The position numbers and the translations under genes were made by a program. A stretch of DNA of 64,000 nucleotides, from positions 1 through 64,000 of the forward strand of contig CAMDED010000019.1 of the NCBI GenBank assembly GCA_945893365.1, given 5' to 3'. The notes below the pieces were generated by a model. That model did not search any database, was not told the DNA's origin, and was given only the letters and a program-made list of their open reading frames with translations. The DNA comes from Candidatus Sulfopaludibacter sp. SbA3 (lineage in GTDB: Bacteria > Acidobacteriota > Terriglobia > Bryobacterales > Bryobacteraceae). This document shows positions 26,766 through 34,347 of the stretch, piece by piece (position 1 is the first letter of the stretch; every line of letters starts with the position of its first letter).

Positions 26766-27782
26766 CTACGACGCGGAGTCCGGCTCGCGCGGCACGCGGT
26801 CGACCGGATTCAACGCCGCAGGCTCAGCGGCCGCCGTCGCACCCATTTCCTTAAACTTCCGAAGTGCAGGCATGAGCCTCGTATCGATGGAGCCAACCGA
26901 GCGGTTGTACGCTTCGACCGTCTTCTCAAGAGTACGGCCCGTGGCCCGCAAGTGTTCCACGAATCCGGACGCCCTCTCGAATAGCTCCCGCGCCAGCCGC
27001 CGGATCTCCTCCGTGTTCTCGGCCATACGCTCCTGCCGCCAGCCAAACCCGACGCCTTTGAGTATCGCGATCAGCGTGGATGGGGTTGCCAGTAAGATCC
27101 CCCGCTCGATCGCTTCTTCAAGCAGCCGTTCGTTGTGCTCCAGGGCGGCGGAAAGGAACTGATCGCCAGGCAGAAACAAGACGACGAATTCCGGCGCGGG
27201 CTGAAACTGCGCCCAGTACGATTTGTCGCTCAACTGCTCCACGTGCTTCGAAACCTGGCGGCTGTGGCGGGCCAGATGGGCGCGCCGCCCGGCCTCGTCG
27301 CCCGCCGAAAGCGCATCGAGGTACGCGGTAAGGGCTACCTTTGCATCCACGATCACGGTCCGCCCGCCGGGAAGCCTTACGACCATGTCGGGGCGGATGC
27401 GGCCGCCCTCGGCCGTGCTGAGCGTTCCCTGTTCGAAGAAATCGCAGCGATCCACCATGCCCGCAAGCTCCGCGACGCGGCGCAGGGTCAACTCCCCCCA
27501 GCGGCCGCGTACATGCGGCGTGCGCAGCGCCGTGACCAGCGCTCCCGTCTCTTTCTGCAACTGGGTAGTGCCTTGGGAGACGTATCGCAACTGCTGTTCG
27601 ATTCCGCCGAAAGCGCGCTCCCGGGCCGCTTCCATCGAGCGCATGGCGGTGTCGAAGCGTGAAAGCGATTCGGCGAGCGGACGCACCGCGCTATCCACGA
27701 AATCGTTGCGGCGCCGCAGAATTAGAAGCGCCAGCAGCGCGCCGAGGCCGGCGCCCGCCGCGAAAGCAAGGACAAGGTACAC
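26766..27782 (-). CDS. rmuC: DNA recombination protein RmuC
   Basis: RmuC-family protein, linked genetically to limiting DNA inversions at short repeats. The 338-residue product begins with a membrane anchor (YLVLAFAAGAGLGALLALLIL), then a coiled coil (about 30-80), then the nuclease-like RmuC core with GRWGELTLRRVAELAGM, RPDMVVRLPGGRTVIVDAK and EFVVLFLPGDQFLSAAL. These are the hallmark segments of the family. It is shorter than E. coli RmuC because the coiled coil is brief. Four bases downstream of the phzF-like gene, so in one operon. Confidence 0.9.
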   Translation of the reverse strand: MYLVLAFAAGAGLGALLALLILRRRNDFVDSAVRPLAESLSRFDTAMRSMEAARERAFGGIEQQLRYVSQGTTQLQKETGALVTALRTPHVRGRWGELTLRRVAELAGMVDRCDFFEQGTLSTAEGGRIRPDMVVRLPGGRTVIVDAKVALTAYLDALSAGDEAGRRAHLARHSRQVSKHVEQLSDKSYWAQFQPAPEFVVLFLPGDQFLSAALEHNERLLEEAIERGILLATPSTLIAILKGVGFGWRQERMAENTEEIRRLARELFERASGFVEHLRATGRTLEKTVEAYNRSVGSIDTRLMPALRKFKEMGATAAAEPAALNPVDRVPREPDSAS

Positions 27783-27786
27783 GAAG

Positions 27787-28566
27787 TCAGGCCAACTCGC
27801 CGCGCAGAACCGTCACGGCCTGCCCGCCGAGCAAGACGCGGTCGCCCTTCACACTAACGCGGACCGTTCCTCCGCGCGCCGAAGCCTGAAAGGCGAGGAG
27901 CTCGGTCTTGTTCAACCGCTCGCCCCAGAAGGGTCCAAGGCAGCAGTGCGCCGATCCCGTAACCGGATCCTCGTCAATGCCCGCGCCGGGCGCGAAGAAA
28001 CGTGAAACGAAATCGAAACCGTTCTCGCCGCGCGCCGTGACGATGACTCCACGCGCGCCGATCCCCCTAAGGAGTGCGAAATCCGGCTTCAACGCCCGCA
28101 CTTCGGCGGCCGATCCCACCTCCACCAGATAATCGAATTGGCTCCGTCCAACAAACTTCGCCTGACATGCGAGCGCATCCAACATTCCTGGAGGAGCCTC
28201 GGCGGTAACGGCGATCGTGGCTGGAAAATTAAGCTCAATCCATTCGCCGCGCTGGTCCGCGGTCAGCCGGCCCGAGCGCGTGTGGAACACCGCTTGCACT
28301 CCCTGGGAAAGATGTCCGTCCTCCCAGAGCACGTGCGCGGAGGCAAGGGTTGCATGGCCGCACAGATCCACTTCGACCGCGGGAGTGAGCCAGCGGAGCC
28401 GGAACCCGCCGACCTCCGGGAAGAGGAACGCCGTCTCCGCGAGATTCATTTCGCGCGCGACATCGCGCATCCACTCCTCATCGGCCGCCGCGCCCAGAAT
28501 GCAAACGGCGGCCGGGTTGCCCGCAAACCGACGGGCCGTAAACGCGTCCACCGTTACGATCCGCAT
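27787..28566 (-). CDS. PhzF-family isomerase-like protein
   Basis: A 259-residue protein of the PhzF/diaminopimelate-epimerase fold. It shows VDAFTARRFAGNPAAV at the N-terminus, the EMNLAETAFLF motif with the catalytic Glu near 45, DLCGHATLASAHVL, and DPVTGSAHCCLGPFW near the C-terminus. Most family members are isomerases of unknown substrate, so phenazine synthesis should not be assumed; no other phz genes are nearby. Five bases after the ridA-like gene and four before rmuC. Confidence 0.85.
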   Translation of the reverse strand: MRIVTVDAFTARRFAGNPAAVCILGAAADEEWMRDVAREMNLAETAFLFPEVGGFRLRWLTPAVEVDLCGHATLASAHVLWEDGHLSQGVQAVFHTRSGRLTADQRGEWIELNFPATIAVTAEAPPGMLDALACQAKFVGRSQFDYLVEVGSAAEVRALKPDFALLRGIGARGVIVTARGENGFDFVSRFFAPGAGIDEDPVTGSAHCCLGPFWGERLNKTELLAFQASARGGTVRVSVKGDRVLLGGQAVTVLRGELA

Positions 28567-28571
28567 TCCTA

Positions 28572-29000
28572 TTACTTGTGCGCGGTAACAGTGATTTCGA
28601 TCTTTGCCGTACCCACGAGTTTCGCTATGCCCACCGTGGTGCGCGCCGGACGCTGCGCTTTGAAATAGGTCGTATACACCGCGTTCATCCGCTGAAACAA
28701 CTCCATGTCCGTAAGGAAGACGCTTACCGTGACGGCATCCTCGAAGCCCATCCCCGCTTCTTTCAGCACGAGTCCGATATTATCGAGCGTCTGTTTCACT
28801 TCAGCTTCAAAGTTGTCCGGAATCTTGCCGGTCTTCAGATCCTGTCCGGTTTGTCCGGCCACGTAGAGGGTGCCGCCGGCCAGAATTCCGGGACTGAAGG
28901 GCCGCCCCTGCGGGAACTCCTTGGGGTGAATCACTTTACGATCGGCCAGCAGAGCAGCCGCGAACAGGAAACCAGTGAGGAGAATTCGTCGTGTACGCAT
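28572..29000 (-). CDS. RidA-like protein with signal peptide
   Basis: RidA/YjgF family, whose cytosolic members hydrolyse reactive enamine and imine intermediates. From the ATG at 29000 it has 142 residues: a Sec-type signal (MRTRRILLTGFLFAAALLA) and a full RidA domain with PFSPGILAGGTLYVAGQTG, the LDNIGLVLKEAG helix, and PARTTVGIAKL containing the family's catalytic Arg. Export is unusual for this family. First gene of a minus-strand unit with phzF and rmuC, divergent from the enolase-superfamily gene 61 bases away. The open frame extends 86 codons upstream into that gene, without homology. Confidence 0.82.
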   Translation of the reverse strand: MRTRRILLTGFLFAAALLADRKVIHPKEFPQGRPFSPGILAGGTLYVAGQTGQDLKTGKIPDNFEAEVKQTLDNIGLVLKEAGMGFEDAVTVSVFLTDMELFQRMNAVYTTYFKAQRPARTTVGIAKLVGTAKIEITVTAHK

Positions 29001-29061
29001 AGTGTCTATCGTACAACCAAACGGCCGCCGCGGAGCGGACCAAGTGCGGGAATCTGATACC

Positions 29062-30327
29062 ATGCCCCTCATGAACTCTGTAAACCGCCGCGATTTCCTG
29101 CGAGCGCTGGGTCTTGGCGCGGTTACGCTGCCGCTCCACACGCTCTCCGCCGCCCTGAAGAAAAAGGTGAAGATCACGGACGTGAAATGCATGATCGTGC
29201 GCGGAACGTGGGACTGGAACCTGATCAAAATTGAAACCGATTCGGGCGTGTACGGCATCGGGGAGGCCTACTGGGGTCCTGGAGTTAAGGATCTGGTTCT
29301 GACGCAGTTGAAGCCGCTCCTCATTGGTGAGGACCCGCTGAACGTGGACAAGCTCTACACCAAGATGCTGATGAGGAGCGCGGGAGCCGGAGCGATCGCC
29401 GGCGTGACCGTGACCGCGGCAAGCGGCCTCGAGATTGCGCTCTGGGACCTGGCCGGCCGGATTCTCGAAACACCCGTTTGCAACCTGCTCGGCGGGCGTT
29501 TCCGCGACCGTGTCCGTTTCTACCGTACGATGCAGGTGCCACGCCGCGTCAATGATCATTCGTCCTGGCGCGAGATGGTGCACGAGGCTCGTTCCGAGAA
29601 GTTCGGCTGGACGGCGTTCAAGTTCCAGGGAGACGGCGTTCCACCAGCGGCGGACCCCGAATATCGCGAACCCGGCCACGACCCCTATGCGAGGATCCTC
29701 ACGCACAAGGATATCCGGCGGATCGTGTGGGGCATGGAGATCATCCGCGAAGAGTTGGGGCCGGACGCCGACTTCGGCATCGAAGCGCACTGGCGCTACG
29801 ACGTGCGCGACGTTATTACGCTGGCAAAGGCGCTCGAACCGGTCAAGCCGATGTGGCTCGAAGATCCGGTGCCGCCCGATAACGTGGAAGCGATGGCCCG
29901 CGTCACGCATTCCGTCGACATCCCCATCCTGACGGGAGAAAACCTGTATGGACGCCACGGATTCCGGAAGCTGGTGGAACTACAGGCCTGCGACGCGGTG
30001 CACATCGACATTCCGAAGTCCGGAGGCCTGCTCGAGAGCAAGCGGATTTCAGATCACGCAGATCTCTATTACATCTGGACGGCGGCGCACAATCCGGCCA
30101 GCCCGCTTGGGACCATCGCTTCGGCGCATGCGGCGGCATCCATGCGCACATTCCGCGTCCACGAACTGGCGAAGTATGTGGATTGGTGGCAAGACCTGGT
30201 TATCCACGAAGGGCCAATCATCAAGGACGGATACCTCACCATACAGGATAAGCCGGGATACGGAGTCGAGATCAATCCCGACGTCGCCAAGGCGCATCTG
30301 GCTCCGGGCGAAGTCTGGTGGGGATGA
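29062..30327 (+). CDS. Enolase-superfamily dehydratase with Tat leader
   Basis: A mandelate racemase/muconate lactonizing enzyme-like protein of about 421 residues (ATG at 29062; 29071 also possible). A twin-arginine leader (NRRDFLRALGLGAVTLP) precedes the capping domain. The barrel carries FKFQGDG, metal-ligand positions in FGIEAHW, LEDPVPP and TGENLYG, and the catalytic-His stretch TAAHNPASPLG, like galactonate/gluconate-type acid sugar dehydratases. Tat-tagged enolase-superfamily enzymes are common in Acidobacteria and Planctomycetes. Substrate unknown. Confidence 0.82.
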   Translation: MPLMNSVNRRDFLRALGLGAVTLPLHTLSAALKKKVKITDVKCMIVRGTWDWNLIKIETDSGVYGIGEAYWGPGVKDLVLTQLKPLLIGEDPLNVDKLYTKMLMRSAGAGAIAGVTVTAASGLEIALWDLAGRILETPVCNLLGGRFRDRVRFYRTMQVPRRVNDHSSWREMVHEARSEKFGWTAFKFQGDGVPPAADPEYREPGHDPYARILTHKDIRRIVWGMEIIREELGPDADFGIEAHWRYDVRDVITLAKALEPVKPMWLEDPVPPDNVEAMARVTHSVDIPILTGENLYGRHGFRKLVELQACDAVHIDIPKSGGLLESKRISDHADLYYIWTAAHNPASPLGTIASAHAAASMRTFRVHELAKYVDWWQDLVIHEGPIIKDGYLTIQDKPGYGVEINPDVAKAHLAPGEVWWG

Positions 30328-30408
30328 GGAGCGCTTTATCGGGCGAGGCGTTTCTCGAAGCGCCGACACGCTGGCCGCGCGATTGAGCGGTCTATCCGTG
30401 CTCCTTAT

Positions 30409-30441
30409 AACGGGCCTATCGTATTGTAACGGGCCTATCGT
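30409..30441 (+). repeat. Two 14-bp direct repeats upstream of the APC permease
   Basis: AACGGGCCTATCGT occurs at 30409-30422 and again at 30428-30441, separated by five bases (19-base period). A TTGTAA (30424-30429) and GCTAAT (30447-30452) pair with 17-base spacing overlaps the second copy and may be a weak promoter. If so, the permease transcript would begin close to its TTG start. The repeats could be an operator or a simple local duplication. Confidence 0.5.
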
Positions 30442-30455
30442 GATACGCTAATTTC

Positions 30456-31865
30456 TTGCCCGCTTCCACCCTTCCAAGAAGGCGCTTGGGGTTGCTCGAC
30501 GCCACCATGATAATCATGGGTTCGATGATCGGAAGCGGCGTTTTTCTTGCGCCTGCCCTCATCGCAGGGATCGCGATCGAGTCAAAGATCGGCGCCGGCA
30601 GTTTCGTCTTCATCTGGATAGTGGGCGGCATGCTCACCCTGTGCGCCGCCCTTTCGTTCAGCGAGCTGGCCGCGGCCTTCCCCAAGACTGGCGGGCAGTA
30701 CGTCTATCTCAAGGAAGCGTTCTCGCCGTTCTGGGGATTTCTTTACGGCTGGACCCTCTTTACCGTCATCCAAAGCGGGTTCATTGCTGCGGTCGCAGTC
30801 GCCTTCGGGAACTATCTTGGCGTATTCGCTCCATGGGTGAGCCAGTCGACCACGGCGCTTGCGGCCGGATCGCTCCGCGTTTCGGCTGTTCAGTTGGTAG
30901 CGATCGCTCTGGTGGCGATGCTCACCTGGATCAACTCATATGGATTGAAGGCCGCGTCCACGGTGCAGAATCTGCTGTCGTTCGCCAAGATCGCGGCGCT
31001 CGCGGGGCTCATCCTGTTCGGTATCGCCAGCGGAAAGGGAGACTGGTCGCACTTCCAGCCGCTCGCGCCCGAAACCCTGAACATGGCGGTAATCACCGGC
31101 TTCGCGGTGGCGATGTCGAAAGCTTTGTTCGCCTATGATTCCTGGAACGTGGTGACCTTCGTCTCGGAGGAAACGCGCGACCCCGTCAAGACTCTGCCGA
31201 GAGCGCTCTTCCTAGGAACGCTGGGGGTGACGCTCATATACGCGCTGACGAGCATCGCGTACCTGCACATTCTCCCCCTGAGTGCGGCAGCTAACGCGCC
31301 CGATCAGAGGATCGCGGCCGAGGTTGCCCGCATTGTCCTCGGACCGGCTGGGCTGGGCGTGATCGCGGGCGCGATACTCATCTCAACGGCGGGCTGCGTA
31401 AACGGTTTGATCCTGTCGGGCCCCTGGTTGTACCTAGCGATGGCCCGCGACAGGCTGTTCTTCCGCAAAGCGGCGCTGATCGACGCGAAAAGTCACGCTC
31501 CACTCACTTCACTGAAGTATCAGGCAATCTGGTCGATCGCGCTGATCCTCTCCGGGAGCCTTGGCGCGCGCGGCGCCCAACTTTACAGCGATCTGCTCAC
31601 ATTCACCGCCTTTGCCTCTCTGCTATTCAACGCACTGACGGTTTACGGACTGTTCGTCCTCAGACGAAAGCGTCCGGAGCTACTGCGTCCGTACCGGGTG
31701 GTGGCCTATCCGCTCGTCCCCGCGCTCTACCTGGCCGTGGCGATGTTCTTTCTGATTTTCATCGCCGTAGGCGACCCCAGGAACTCCGGCTTTGGCGCGT
31801 TGGTGATCTTAAGCGGCGTTCCTCTCTACATGTTCTGGCGGCGGAAGCCGGAACGATCAACGTAA
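30456..31865 (+). CDS. APC-family amino acid permease
   Basis: A 469-residue transporter of the amino acid-polyamine-organocation superfamily with 12 predicted membrane segments. TM1 carries the substrate-binding motif GSMIGSGVFLAP, TM2-3 the GGMLTLCAALSFSELAAAFPKTGGQYVYLKEA-type region (split here), and TM6 FAYDSWN, as in LAT-like and related exchangers. The start is probably TTG at 30456, without a clear ribosome binding site. Its 3' two thirds is repeated as a broken copy about 1.7 kb downstream. Confidence 0.85.
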   Translation: MPASTLPRRRLGLLDATMIIMGSMIGSGVFLAPALIAGIAIESKIGAGSFVFIWIVGGMLTLCAALSFSELAAAFPKTGGQYVYLKEAFSPFWGFLYGWTLFTVIQSGFIAAVAVAFGNYLGVFAPWVSQSTTALAAGSLRVSAVQLVAIALVAMLTWINSYGLKAASTVQNLLSFAKIAALAGLILFGIASGKGDWSHFQPLAPETLNMAVITGFAVAMSKALFAYDSWNVVTFVSEETRDPVKTLPRALFLGTLGVTLIYALTSIAYLHILPLSAAANAPDQRIAAEVARIVLGPAGLGVIAGAILISTAGCVNGLILSGPWLYLAMARDRLFFRKAALIDAKSHAPLTSLKYQAIWSIALILSGSLGARGAQLYSDLLTFTAFASLLFNALTVYGLFVLRRKRPELLRPYRVVAYPLVPALYLAVAMFFLIFIAVGDPRNSGFGALVILSGVPLYMFWRRKPERST

Positions 31866-31903
31866 GGCGGAGTGTTCTCTTCGAGAAGCAGGGACCGGGA
31901 AGG

Positions 31904-32638
31904 CTACAGTCCGGCTCGCCGCCTCGCGGGCCAAGAGCGAGCAATGCCAAGCAGACCCGCCAGTCCGGCCGTGAATGACAGGACGGTGGACGGTTCCGGC
32001 ACTACCGTGGCGGCTATACTCACATTATCGACGCCCTGATTGAAGAAAAATTGGTTATCGACCTCGGCGAAGCGAATCTGGTAAACTTCGCCAGGGACTA
32101 CCAAAGCGGTGATGTCGAAGAGGTAGCCGATGTAAGGATGGGGGAACACTCCGGCGTACGTGCCCAGGTAGAAATTGGCTAGCACACCGGCCCCGGTGTC
32201 GAAGGGCGCCGCCAAGCCTGTGAGCAGATCCACTCTGGCATGCTGGTTAGGACCGGCGGTGTGATCTAAACCGGCGGGATTTACAATTGGGCCCAAGCCG
32301 CTCTGATCGTTTACGAACATATCGTAACTGAGAATGACGGACGTCGACCCGAACGGAACCAGGAACGCCTGGGTCAGCGCATGCGTGCCGGGACTATTCT
32401 GGTCGGAGAGGGCATAAAGCAACCCTGTAGCCGGACCGACTGTTGGGTAATCGGATATGGGCGTTCGCCCGACCGGCATCGCGAACCACGTTCCGTCGCT
32501 TCCGGCCAGATTCGTAACAGTCCAGCCAGCCAGCCCGGCCTCAAAACCCCCGTTAGAAATTAATTCCGCACCGCGCGCCGTAGGAGGAAGCCAGACGACC
32601 GCAGCTAGCAAATACAGCCCCACCACGGACCTAAACAT
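31904..32638 (-). CDS. PEP-CTERM sorted secreted protein
   Basis: A 244-residue protein with a signal peptide (about residues 1-23, ending ARG-A) and an NGGFEAGLAGWTV start typical of carbohydrate-binding-like jelly-roll exoproteins. The C-terminus has VVPEPST, a hydrophobic segment and an Arg-rich tail (ARRRAG), the PEP-CTERM sorting signal cleaved by exosortase. No exosortase is in the window. The gene sits in opposite orientation between the intact and broken copies of the APC permease. Confidence 0.88.
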   Translation of the reverse strand: MFRSVVGLYLLAAVVWLPPTARGAELISNGGFEAGLAGWTVTNLAGSDGTWFAMPVGRTPISDYPTVGPATGLLYALSDQNSPGTHALTQAFLVPFGSTSVILSYDMFVNDQSGLGPIVNPAGLDHTAGPNQHARVDLLTGLAAPFDTGAGVLANFYLGTYAGVFPHPYIGYLFDITALVVPGEVYQIRFAEVDNQFFFNQGVDNVSIAATVVPEPSTVLSFTAGLAGLLGIARSWPARRRAGL

Positions 32639-32753
32639 TCCGTCTACCTCCTGCCGACGTTTTTTGTTCAGAACAACCGCGCTTCCGATACGCTTCGATT
32701 GTCGGTCGAAGCAGGGTACGTGTCAAGCGTGTTAAGAGCGAGGAGAGTTCGTT

Positions 32754-33594
32754 CGCCAGCGGAAAGGGAGACTGGTCGCACTTCCAGCCGCTTCGCGCCC
32801 GAAACCATGAACATGGCGGTAATTACTGGCTTCGCAGTGGCGATGTCGAAGGCTCTGTTCGCGTACGATTCCTGGAACGTGGTGACCTTTGTCTCGGAGG
32901 AAACGCGCGACAACGTCAAGACTCTGCCGAGTCCGCTCTTCCTAGGAACGCTGGGGGTGACGCTCATATACGCGCTGACGAGCATCGCGTACCTGCACAT
33001 TCTCCCCCTGAGTGCGGCAGCTAACGCGCCCGATCAAAGGATCGCGGCCGAGGTTGCCCGCATTGTGCTCGGACCGGCGGGGCTGGGCGTGATCGCGGGC
33101 GCGATACTCATCTCAACGGCGGGCTGCGTAAACGGTTTGATCCTGTCGGGCCCCTGGTTGTACTTAGCGATGGCCCGCGATAGGCTGTTCTTCCGCAAAG
33201 CGGCACTGATCGACGCGAAAAGTCACGTTCCACTCACTTCACTGAAGTATCAGGCAATCTGGTCGATCACGCTGATCCTCTCCGGGAGCCTTGGCGCGCG
33301 CGGCGCCCAACTTTACAGCGATCTGCTCACATTCACCGCCTTTGCCTCTCTGCTATTCAACGCACTGACGGTTTACGGACTGTTCGTCCTCAGAAACGAA
33401 AGCGTCCGGAGCTACTGCGTCCGTACCGGGTGGTGGCCTATCCGCTCGTCCCCGCGCTCTACCTGGCCGTGGCGATGTTCTTTCCGATTTTCATCGCCGT
33501 GGGCGACCCCAGGAACTCCGGCTTTGGCGCGCTGGTAATTTTAAGCCGCGTTCCTCTCTACCTGTTCTGGCGCCAGCAGGCGATTCGCGGATGA
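32754..33594 (+). pseudogene. Truncated, frameshifted second copy of the APC permease
   Basis: Bases from 32754 repeat the permease from 31025 onward at about 96% identity by eye, with roughly 28 substitutions over 800 bases. The first third of the gene (TM1-5) is missing. A one-base insertion (CCGCTTCGCG against CCGCTCGCG) near 32791 and a two-base insertion (CAGAAACGAAAG against CAGACGAAAG) near 33393 break the frame. The stretch matching 31561-31740 is nearly identical, which suggests a recent duplication or gene conversion. The copy ends with its own divergent tail and TGA at 33592-33594. Confidence 0.88.
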
Positions 33595-33603
33595 GATGAG
33601 AGA

Positions 33604-33977
33604 TCAGCGGCCGGCATCGCGGCTGATAGGTCGAACCCGAATCCGCGTCCGGTTCCGGCTGACTACGCAGAAGAACCCGCGAAGATCCGGTTGAGACGCT
33701 ACGAGCGCCAAGGCCGCATCCGTAATCTCCTCGGGCGCCTGCGGCGTAAAGCGGAATAGGACAACCCCACTGCCCGCCGACCGCCTGTGGTGGAAAATGA
33801 GTTCACCGAAATCCTTGTCGAACGTCAGGAGGATTCTCTCCCGATCCGAGCAGAGAACGCGATGTGCTCATCCGAAACGCCGGGACACTCTTCGGCGATC
33901 GAGCGGATGTCCCACCCGGCCTTTCGGAGGGTCTCCAGAGCCGGCCGCGGAAAATTCTCGTCGACCAGAAACTTCAT
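33604..33977 (-). pseudogene. DUF5615 PIN-like toxin, frameshifted
   Basis: Reading from ATG at 33977 gives MKFLVDENFPRPALETL and continues to EHIAFSARIG, then meets a stop. Restoring one base in the CCC run at 33840-33842 recovers ERILLTFDKDFGELIFHHRR, VVLFRFTPQAPEEI and a normal end at TGA 33604-33606. The DEN and DKDFGEL motifs and length (about 124 codons) match the DUF5615 PIN-like family, the usual partner of DUF433 antitoxins. Its ATG overlaps the antitoxin stop (ATGA). The frameshift is in a homopolymer, so a sequencing error cannot be excluded. Confidence 0.78.
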
Positions 33978-34216
33978 GCGGTCGGTAGGGGCCCGACGGG
34001 ATAATCCTTCACTTCATGAAGAAGCTCGCTCGCATAGCCAAGACAAGCTCTGATATCCTCCTCGGTGAGGTGCGGATAGCTTTCCAGAATCCGTGCATGG
34101 CTCCAACCGGCGGCGAGCAGGTCCACTATAAACTCGACCGCGATACGCGTGCCCCGAATGACCGGCTTTCCAACCAAGATCTTAGGGTCGAGGATAATGC
34201 GATCGGAAAAGTCCAT
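33974..34216 (-). CDS. DUF433 antitoxin-like protein
   Basis: An 80-residue protein from the ATG at 34216, with GGAGGA upstream on the minus strand. It has the DUF433 pattern: DPKILVGKPVIRGTRIAVEFIVDLLAAGW followed by the ILESYPHLTEEDIRACLGYA helix-turn-helix-like segment (quoted here in parts). DUF433 proteins pair with DUF5615 PIN-like toxins and are thought to bind DNA and the toxin. The pair overlaps by four bases, toxin second, and is divergent from dnaG. Confidence 0.85.
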   Translation of the reverse strand: MDFSDRIILDPKILVGKPVIRGTRIAVEFIVDLLAAGWSHARILESYPHLTEEDIRACLGYASELLHEVKDYPVGPLPTA

Positions 34217-34347
34217 GGAAAGTCCTCCGTTACCAGTATGGCCTACGTGCGATGCTGAACGGAAGGAAGCGCAAACGCAAGCCGCGTGCGGGAGCGGCGA
34301 GTGGTTCTGTCCGCTACGCGATTGTCGCATAATGAAGCAAGCCCGCC

